Source: Sporisorium sorghi | Lineage: Eukaryota; Basidiomycota; Ustilaginomycetes; Ustilaginales; Ustilaginaceae | Reading direction: 5' to 3' | Assembly (NCBI GenBank): GCA_023212695.1 | Contig: JALCCG010000024.1 | Location: 1 to 64,000, forward strand | DNA length: 64,000 bases | Part shown: positions 57,326 through 64,000 of the stretch, in pieces | Position numbering within the stretch: position 1 is the stretch's first letter | Layout: each line of letters opens with the position of its first letter | The notes under the pieces: generated by a model | Seen by the model: only the letters and a program-made list of their open reading frames with translations | Database searches by the model: none | What the model was told of the DNA's origin: nothing | Translations under genes and position numbers: made by a program

Positions 57326-58440
57326 GGTCGAAGTCTTGCAAGAGTCTTCTGATCTCGAGTGAGTGAGGTGTGTGTGCGTCAAACAGAAAGCTTCGACCGC
57401 GAACGAAGCGCACTTCTTATAACTTTTTGCCTCATGACCAGAAAGAAGCAATGGAGCTCAAGTGACCTCAGTTCGTTGGTGGGCAAAACACATGCGCTAC
57501 ACTTTGTCCAGCCATCCAGCCATTCAAGAAGAATCTCGAATGAGATAACGTTGCCACACGTTGCTGAACCACTGCATAGTATGACTGAGCGGTGCGTCTG
57601 GACCGCTCAGCAAGCATTGTCCCCACAATCTTGGCGATCGATATGGCGTCAATCACTTGCAGCTTATCGCCTGAAATGTGTCCCACAATAGGGCTGCGGC
57701 GGCGACCCTGCCCGTTTGCACGCACGTCAGCAGATCGCAGCAGCGTACCCATTCAACTGTGCAGCTTGCGTAGTGGTGGGACAAACTTCAGTGGCAACAG
57801 CATTGCGGCATCCTTTCACGCTGTGGGGAGCCAACGGCCGCGGGCTGACCAAGCTGCAATGAACGAGGGTCCTGCGGCCGGGCTCGCCGGCTGCCACATT
57901 ATGAATCGGGGTTGGATGGCGTCAAACTTGGCCTCACCTGCATAAGAGGTAGTCTTAACAGGGTTGGGCAGAGATCAAATTTATCACACTCACAGCGGTG
58001 GGTCTTGATTGATTGGCCAGACATGCACGAGTTCCTGCTCTCTCGTCGACGCAGAGGAGATTTGGTCCATACTCAACACAAGGCTCGTCCACGCGAAAGC
58101 TTGAAATCGTGCATGACGTAGCACAATCTCATGGACTGTCAGCACACGCAAACATAAGAAATCGTCACTGAGAGTGTGAAAGAGGGAAGAAGATGGAGTT
58201 AGAGAGAAGAATAAGATGTGCTCGCGCACAGAATCTTGCGGATGACTCGTTTTTGGCCAAGATGATGCAGAATGGGGTAACCGAGGATCAGGACAGAGGA
58301 GCAGAGCGATAGGAAGACAGGGAAACGGAGAGAGAGGAGCATACTCATAGTGACGTGGAAGAGATAGAACCAGGAAAAGGTGGCGAAAGTGACACGTCGC
58401 CCGCTTTGGAACACTGAAGCGAATAAGGTTGGCAACTGAT
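57326..58440. other. Intergenic between secreted genes B and C
   Basis: 1.1 kb holding the promoter of B (TATA-like at 57417-57422) and the 3' flank of C. Open frames here show no signal peptide and no recognised family. Confidence 0.5.
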
Positions 58441-59338
58441 CTAGCGGAACAACCAACTCTGAGGATGTTCGTTATAATCGGGCTGGCGACGGACTGGCTC
58501 ACCGGGCGGGGCATCGTAGTCTGTGCATCAAATGAAAGCAAGCACCGTAGAATGTGATGAGAATGCCAGAGAAGCGGGTCAGTAGGCCATCGAACATCAA
58601 CGAGCACCGGCGAATCTGCAGATCTGCAGATTGTTACTTACGGTAGCCGCCGCCGTAGTAGGGCAGAGGCGCAGGCGCAGGCGCAGCAGGATGATGCATG
58701 CCGCCGCCGTAGTAGGGCAGAGGCGCAGGCGCAGCAGGATGATGCATGCCGCTGCTGTATGGATACTGAGGAGGAGGAGCGAAAGAACCGGCGCCGCCAG
58801 GGGCGAGATACTCTTGAGTAGGGGGGGCGCTGCCGCCGTAGGTAGGATGAGGGACGAGAGCCCCTGCATATCCGCCACCGCCATACGAATAGCCAGGAGG
58901 TGCTGGATACATGTTGCTGGCGCCAGCATGCTGGAAGGTAGGAGGAGGCTGCAGAGAGGCAGGAGGAGGAGGAGGATACATGGCGCCGCCGGCACCGCCA
59001 TGCTGAGAGACAGCAATGACACGGTCGTCGCCGCCGCGATGGGAGGCAGGAGAGCCGGGGCTAGAATGATGCTCAGAAGAGCCGTCGCTGTCGTAGTGCT
59101 TATCCTTTGGAGAATCAGGTTTATGATCCAAAAAACCAGTTTCCTTGCTCCAATATACGGCACCCTCGGGCGGCTCTTGACCAAGAGAGCTCGACTCGCC
59201 TCCCCTACCGAAGCTTTTCTTGATCCATCCCGTAGCTTTGCCGAAAAGTTCAGTTCTTCCTGGCATTGGCATAGGAGCTGCCATGGTGACGGCGGAGGTG
59301 GCGAGCGCCAGGGCGACAAAGTAGGTGTTGAGCTTCAT
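58441..59338 (-). CDS. Secreted Pro/Gly/Tyr-rich protein C (2 exons)
   Basis: Exons on the minus strand are 59338-58642 and 58520-58441, with a 121-base GT-AG phase-1 intron. The product is 258 residues. The signal peptide is MKLNTYFVALALATSAVTMA. A charged segment (WIKKSFGRGG) follows, then a Pro/Gly/Tyr-rich body with near-perfect repeats (SSGMHHPAAPAPLPYYGGG type). Exon 2 adds the conserved C-terminal module ending PDYNEHPQSWLFR. Without splicing, translation would stop within the donor itself (CGT AAG TAA). It is paralogous to D and E. Function is unknown; a secreted surface or host-interaction role is inferred. Confidence 0.8.
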
Positions 59339-59433
59339 GTTTGCTAGACTTCTGCCGCGAAGAGGCACACAGAGATCAGGACAAGGGATGGGATGATGAG
59401 GAGAGGACGGCGTCTCAGTTCAAAACAGACGAC

Positions 59434-59440
59434 TTATATA
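59434..59440 (-). promoter_or_regulatory. TATA box of gene C
   Basis: On the minus strand it reads TATATAAGTCG, about 96 bases before the ATG. D and E have the same context at the same distance (CATAAATCGCCGGA at about 61331-61344; ATATAAGTCGCCGGA at about 63041-63055). Confidence 0.65.
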
Positions 59441-59577
59441 CCTTTCGACCGCGCTGAAAGTCCACCAACGAGAGTCGCAGATGGGCGAGCTTCTGCTTGC
59501 CAGCCCCATCAAGGCTCTGTGCTGTACTTTCCTCGCTTGCCAGCACCACCGGAGCTTTTTGCCAAATAATGATCCTC

Positions 59578-60080
59578 TCTGGTTACCATCCCGTCACAAA
59601 TTACAGTGGGCGTTGCCACCAGGCGTTTTGTCTGGCTGACAGCAGTGCTTGTCCGATCGAGCTCAATGTTGCTGTCTTATGCATTGTTGGACGGAACGGA
59701 CGTCTGTCGGTCGTGGTTGATGAGGCTGGTTGGTGGGTGGATTGCCGTAGGCCACTGCCGTTTTGATGAAAGAAAGAGAAAAAAAAAAACAACAACAACA
59801 ACAACAACAAGCCGCAAGTGGCTCGTTATCTCAATTGTCCATCAAATGAAAGCTTGCAAAAGTACTTACTTTATTGATGCTGCCAGCAGTCAAGAGGAGC
59901 ATCAGATACATGACGATACAGCGTTGCATTGTTGCACCAAAAACACTGCTTTCCGGCGGCGGTGACCATGCATCGGGGCAAAACACGTTGCAGCCCCACC
60001 ATCAGTGAATGCAACAACATGTGGGCGCATCGCCACGTTAGCAAACATTGTCTACCGTACTCTCTCTTGCGACTGCTCCC
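59578..60080 (+). repeat. Duplicated upstream block, copy 1
   Basis: Contains CAGTGGG, then TTGCTGTCTTATGCATTGTT and GGTTGGTGGGTGGATT (about 59604-59745). A second part around TTTCCGGCGG...TGACCATGCATCG lies at about 59929-60060. Both parts recur in the same order near 61505-61960. Confidence 0.75.
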
Positions 60081-60341
60081 TCGGTGGTACTGCAGTGTCT
60101 CACGTTTGCGGTCTCATTCCACGATGTCTCACGAGTCCTGAGTCAATCCTTGGTCGTATCAGGTAAATGAAATGTGATTGCGTGCAAATCGTGGCGGGCG
60201 TGAAGAGCAAGCTCGTTTTCGGCCAGGAAGAGCTGCAAGAAAGAGGAACAGGGGGAGAAACAACATTTGCATAGCAACATGGAAGAGACGGCATGGGGGA
60301 GAGGTGTAAGAATCTCACACAAGAGGCCTTTTGGGGATGAC

Positions 60342-61257
60342 CTAAGACCCAAACCACTTGGAGGTGGTGGTGGGACCGTGCTCGTCATGGTTCCTTTTGG
60401 CTTCACGCGCATAATCGGAGGCGTTTCTTTCCCCTGAATGAACATCGCCGACAGGTCCACCACCTGTGAGATATATGAAAGCAAGCAGGTGACATTTTCA
60501 AACATAGGAGAGAAGCGGGTCAGTGGGCCATTTCGAGGAGTTCGGCGTAGATTGTTGGCAGCCGATCAACGGACTGATACTCACGCGAGTGGATTTTGTA
60601 TTGACCGAAAGGTCGGGTATGATCTTAGTGACCGTGACGAGGGGGGCTGGCAAGGATGCTGGCAGGGTTCGATTCCTCAAACCTGGCACTGTCCTCGCGG
60701 TAGTCAGGATGAGTAGCATATCGGTAGCTACTGTGGTAGGGGACAGGCGCAGGGTGGGTTTCATGGCCGTCAAAATACGAGTAGGGAGAAGGAGGAGCAG
60801 GAGCATATCCGCCGCCGTAGCCAGGATGAGGCGGAGGAGGAGCAGAGTATGCGCCACTGCCGTAGCTAGGAGGACTAGCATATCCGGCGCCGCCGTGGTA
60901 CGGAGGGGGAGGTTCAATGAAGTGACGGCCGCCACCAGATCCGCCGGGGACGTAGGGCCGAGGAGAAGGCATGCTGATATATCGTTCACCGTTATAATAC
61001 GCTTGCCCATAGCTAGGAGGAGGAACATATCCTCCGCCTCCGCCGTAGTGCGCGCCCTGACTTCCGGGAGCCTGAGGAGGAGCATGTCCAGGATAGTAAG
61101 CCGGAGCAAGAGGATTGGTGGCATGGCCAGAAGTCTCGGCTGCTTCCGCAATCCCACGAGCGATGTCTTCTTCTGCTCCAGGAGGAGGCAAAGGAGCGGC
61201 GAAGGTGAGGGCGGAGCTGGCGAGAGCCAGGGCGACAACGGAGAGGTTGAGCTTCAT
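60342..61257 (-). pseudogene. Secreted protein D, paralogue of C/E with a premature stop before its intron
   Basis: The frame starts at the ATG 61257 (signal peptide MKLNLSVVALALASSALTFA, mature start APLPPPG), has the family's Pro/Gly/Tyr-rich body, and stops at a TAA at 60627-60625 (210 residues). The same frame then stays open for 40 more bases to a strong donor (GTGAGT, 60584) in phase 1, the phase used by C and E. An acceptor at 60464 opens a last exon (60463-60342) with the conserved DYAREA...SKWFGS module and a TAG stop. So D looks like a two-exon family member interrupted by one nonsense codon. The truncated form may still be made and secreted, so 'broken' refers only to the C-terminal module. 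Confidence 0.7.
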
Positions 61258-62160
61258 GGTCGTAGCTGCGATTCGGCACGGTCGAGGGATGGGAAGACGA
61301 TGAGGAAAGGAGGACGTCCGAGATCAACGTTCCGGCGATTTATGTACCCTTCAGGCCCTGCCAGAGACCGCCAGAGGAAAGACGCACAGACACTGGACCA
61401 GCTCTGCTACATCTGAGCGTGGTGAGACGTGCTGCACTGTGCAACGCTAGCCAGCTAGCTTACAACCGGCCCCTTTTGCGAAAAGAAAGCCAGTCCGTGT
61501 CATTGCCATTTCTTTATCCTCGTCACATGTCACAGTGGGCTCTGCCAGCAATTGTCTTTGTCTGATTTCTCGGTTGGTTTTGGTGTGGTGCACGTCCCAT
61601 CAAGCGTGATGTTGCTGTCTCATGCATTGTTGGACGTAACGCACGTCCGTCGGTTGTGGTTGATGAAGTTGGTTGGTGGGTGGATCACCACAGCCCGAAA
61701 AGGCTGCTGGTGGCTTGTTTCGTTTCAATGCTGCACCGAAATGAATGCTTGCGGGACTGCTTCACTAAGTTAACACTGACTCGTCAACGATACACTGATC
61801 CAGGGTGCCATTGTTTGAGCGGTTGCACCAAATCCTGGCTTGGTGGTGGTGATCATGCATCGCGCTTCATAAAACGTTGCTGTCCCATCATCAACAAGTG
61901 CATGTGAGCTCATCGCCGAAACACCAAATATTGTCCACCCTCTTGCAATTGCTTCCGCGCTTGCTCACTCGCTTTTGCGGCCCCCTTCAAAATCTGATTC
62001 AAATATTCAATTGGTTCTTGGCCGAAAAAAGGGACGCAAGACATGGAGACAGGGGGGAGCGGAGCACATAGATAGCGACATGAAAGAGACAGCATGGGGG
62101 GGAGACGTGTAGGAGTTCTGACTCGCTTAGGGAATACCTAGGAAAAACAAGGGTGGCAGC
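61258..62160. other. Upstream region of gene D
   Basis: 0.9 kb with the promoter of D (CATAAATCGCCGGA-type box at about 61331-61346) and the second copy of the duplicated block. No gene is supported. Confidence 0.5.
61505..61960 (+). repeat. Duplicated upstream block, copy 2
   Basis: Matches copy 1 in order and orientation: CAGTGGG...TTTGTCTG, TTGCTGTCTCATGCATTGTT, GGTTGGTGGGTGGATC, then GGTTGCACCAAA...GATCATGCATCGC and AACA/CCAAATATTGTCCACC. It lies at a similar distance upstream of D as copy 1 lies upstream of C. Confidence 0.75.
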
Positions 62161-62951
62161 TCAGACGTTACCGCTGCCGAACCAAGAAGAGGTAGCGGTA
62201 CTACCGTACGGATCATGCTGCCCTCTGTTCGCCTCACGCGCATAGTCAGGGTCAACGCCATACCCTGGAAGGACAATGCCGGGAGGTCCTTCGTTACCTG
62301 TGCGATTAACAAAAGCAAATCGATTCCGTTCGTCAAGATACCAGAGAAGGGTCAGTTGGCCGGCCCGAACAGCAAATAGGGCCAGCAGATCTGCGAACTA
62401 TCTTACTCACTGAAGTGATTTGTGTGAGGCGCGGCATAAGAGTGCTGCTGGACACTCTGATGAGGGGGGCCAGTGTAAAGATTGCCGCCGTAGTTGTTCG
62501 TGGCGGGAGGAGCATTGTATCCGCCGTAGCCAGGATGAGGCGCAGGAGGAGCAGGAGCATATCCGCCGTTGTTGTAGTAATGGGGGACAGGGGCAGGGGC
62601 ATACCCCTGGCCGTTGTAATACGAATAGGTAGACGAAGCATAGTCTCCGCCATGGCCAGGCTGAGGGGCAGGAGGAGCAGCATTTCCGCCATAGCCGTAG
62701 TGTCCATCACCTCCACGAGTTACAGGAGCAGTGTTGGCAGGGATTGGAGGAGGTTGACGAGTGGGAGGAGGGAAGCTAGTGCGGGGAGTGGTAGGAGTGA
62801 ATTCAGGAGTAATCCTGATATCGACGAGGTCATCTCCGACCCTACGGATGAAGGACTCGGCTTTTTCAATGGTGGGAGCAGGCAGAGGAGCTGCGAAGGT
62901 GAGAGCAGAGCCGGCAAGAGCCAGAGCGACGAAGGAGAAGTTGAGCTTCAT
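62161..62951 (-). CDS. Secreted Pro/Gly/Tyr-rich protein E (2 exons)
   Basis: Exons on the minus strand are 62951-62411 and 62297-62161, with a 113-base GT-AG phase-1 intron. The product is 225 residues. The signal peptide is MKLNFSFVALALAGSALTFA and the mature start APLPAPTIEKAESF. The body is rich in Pro, Gly, Tyr and Asn with repeats such as GYAPAPPAPHPGYGGY. Exon 2 encodes the conserved module with DPDYAREANRG and STATSSWFGSGNV at the C-terminus. As in C, the donor carries an in-frame stop (AGT GAG TAA), so unspliced RNA would give a protein truncated at the junction. Closest paralogue is D. Confidence 0.82.
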
Positions 62952-64000
62952 GGTTGCTAGATGTCTGCCGCGATGCACACAGAGATCAGGGCGAACGATT
63001 GGAAGGATGATGGAGAAAGGGAAGCGGCTCAGGCCAACGCTCCGGCGACTTATATTCGTTTTGGTCCTCCCAAAAGCTGCCAGCGAAAGGTGCACAGACA
63101 GGACTGGCTCTGCGACTTCTGAGCGCTGAAACCTGCTGCACTTGCTGTCCTTGATCGAAGCACCGGGGCAAGACAAGCCAAGAGGGTCGCATTTCACGGG
63201 TTTAGTCAGAGAGAGAGGTGGGCGAGTGTTGCCAAGCGCAAGTACATTGTAACGCGAGCTCCACCAACGTGGGCGAGGATGATGGCCGTATTGCAATCAA
63301 TGTGATGTTAACTTATTGTGGACAATTGCTTGGTGGCGAGTCCACTGGTTGCGGCTTTTGGTGGGGGTTGACACGACGCATGGTCACCGCCGGAAAGCAA
63401 GGTTTCATGCAACGGCACAACCAACGGCACGCCATCTTGGAATCGGCATGCCGCTGAAGCTCGCCCAGTCTCAGATACCTGGGCGTCCTCTGAGTGCTCT
63501 CGCTGCCTTTGATGCACGTCGCTGTACAACACCGGCATCTCCAAGCAAAGTCCCCCTCGGCACAGCGTTTTACGACCCGCTCCACATGCCGCATTCGCCT
63601 TCCTCAAGATCCCTCTCGCTCGCTGCGGCCACCCCTCCCCGCCCACCAACCAATGTCATCGACCGAACAACCAGCACCGACGCACGTCCGTTCCGTCCAA
63701 CGATGCATAGGGGTTTGAGCAGCATTGTGCTGGAGGACAATGCACTCGCGCGCGGTTGGCAACACTCGCCCACGTCTCCTCTTTCCAACGACTGATCAGC
63801 GCGGTTGCACGTTCGGGAAGGACTCCAAAAATGATTTCTTCATAATGCTGCTATGATCACATCCACCAGCGATTGCATTGGATGCACCTCACCTCACCGG
63901 CATCATCGCAGTGACGTACAGTCGAAGGGGAAGGGATTGGGAGGCACACCACAAACAAAAACAAAAACAAAAACAAAAAAAAAAAAACAGCAAAAAATTT
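62952..64000. other. Upstream region of gene E to the window edge
   Basis: 1.05 kb. It holds the promoter of E (ATATAAGTCGCCGGA on the minus strand, about 63041-63055), a third, more diverged block copy from about 63218, an inverted block copy (63360-63790) and a terminal AAAAC repeat (about 63951-63977). No gene is supported inside the window. Confidence 0.5.
63360..63790 (-). repeat. Duplicated upstream block, inverted copy
   Basis: Read on the minus strand it contains GTGGGCGAGTGTTGCCAA, ATGCATCGTTGGACGGAACG, ACATTGGTTGGTGGGCGG and TTTCCGGCGGTGACCATGCG, in the order of copies 1 and 2. The first motif also occurs directly at 63219-63236, so the two form an inverted pair about 540 bases apart. 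Confidence 0.65.

Larger units (their letters stand above)
59339..60341. other. Upstream region of gene C with duplicated block
   Basis: 1.0 kb holding the TATA-type promoter of C, a block shared with other cluster units (see repeat entries) and an (AAC)n tract (about 59789-59810). No gene is supported. Confidence 0.5.

Noticed and set aside
57990..58607. Open frame overlapping the last exon of gene C
   Set aside because: It is out of frame with the spliced family model, which explains the sequence better, and has no similarity of its own.
60664..60676. tRNA box-B-like GGTTCGATTCC
   Set aside because: It lies inside the coding part of gene D with no box A at tRNA spacing, so it is a chance match.

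Overview
The window is nuclear DNA from a basidiomycete fungus, most likely a smut (Ustilaginales). The evidence is gene content: fungal-type PEX3, TAF4, cyclin C, a LIM-domain-binding regulator, single-copy actin, RPL2, and a tail of secreted-protein genes. Supporting signs are GC-rich genes that are mostly intronless or carry a few short GT-AG introns, compact spacing, and many (CT)n, (GA)n, (CAG)n and poly-T tracts. No exact species can be named from the sequence alone. About 24 protein genes are supported.

Left part (1-25 kb). An acyl-CoA-binding tail-anchored protein (ATG37/ACBD5-like, cut by the window edge) lies head-to-head with PEX3. RVB1 follows, convergent with PEX3. A 2.9 kb gene-poor, partly AT-rich island (5.4-8.4 kb) holds a tRNA-derived SINE-like insertion and a nested inverted repeat. 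Next come a single frame fusing ALG3 to GAA1, TAF4 with a 25-unit GCA repeat, the four-exon GOT1, and a polyQ LIM-domain-binding protein. ARS2 then lies tail-to-tail with the cap-binding subunit CBP80; the two proteins work in one RNA complex.

Middle part (25-54 kb). SPT4, cyclin C (SSN8) and the CAAX protease RCE1 are all spliced. They are followed by the PCNA unloader ELG1, a small hydrophilic protein, the TORC2 subunit Rictor/TSC11, and a membrane-anchored ER disulfide isomerase. A second fusion joins a glutathione S-transferase to the histidine-biosynthesis isomerase HIS6. Then come actin with three introns, a secreted lysozyme-like (SLT-domain) protein, ERCC1/RAD10 with a UIM-like tail, and the ribosomal protein gene RPL2.

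Right part (54.8-64 kb). Five secreted-protein genes, A to E, all on the minus strand, form an effector-type cluster. C, D and E are paralogues: signal peptide starting MKLN, a Pro/Gly/Tyr-rich body, then a phase-1 intron and a short conserved last exon carrying a DY...W motif. D carries a premature stop just before the intron. A diverged non-coding block recurs upstream of C, D and E and once inverted near the right edge, so the cluster has grown by local duplication and may continue beyond the window.

Recurring themes are functionally linked neighbours (ACBP/PEX3, ARS2/CBP80), two unusual gene fusions, and a recently duplicating secreted-protein cluster.
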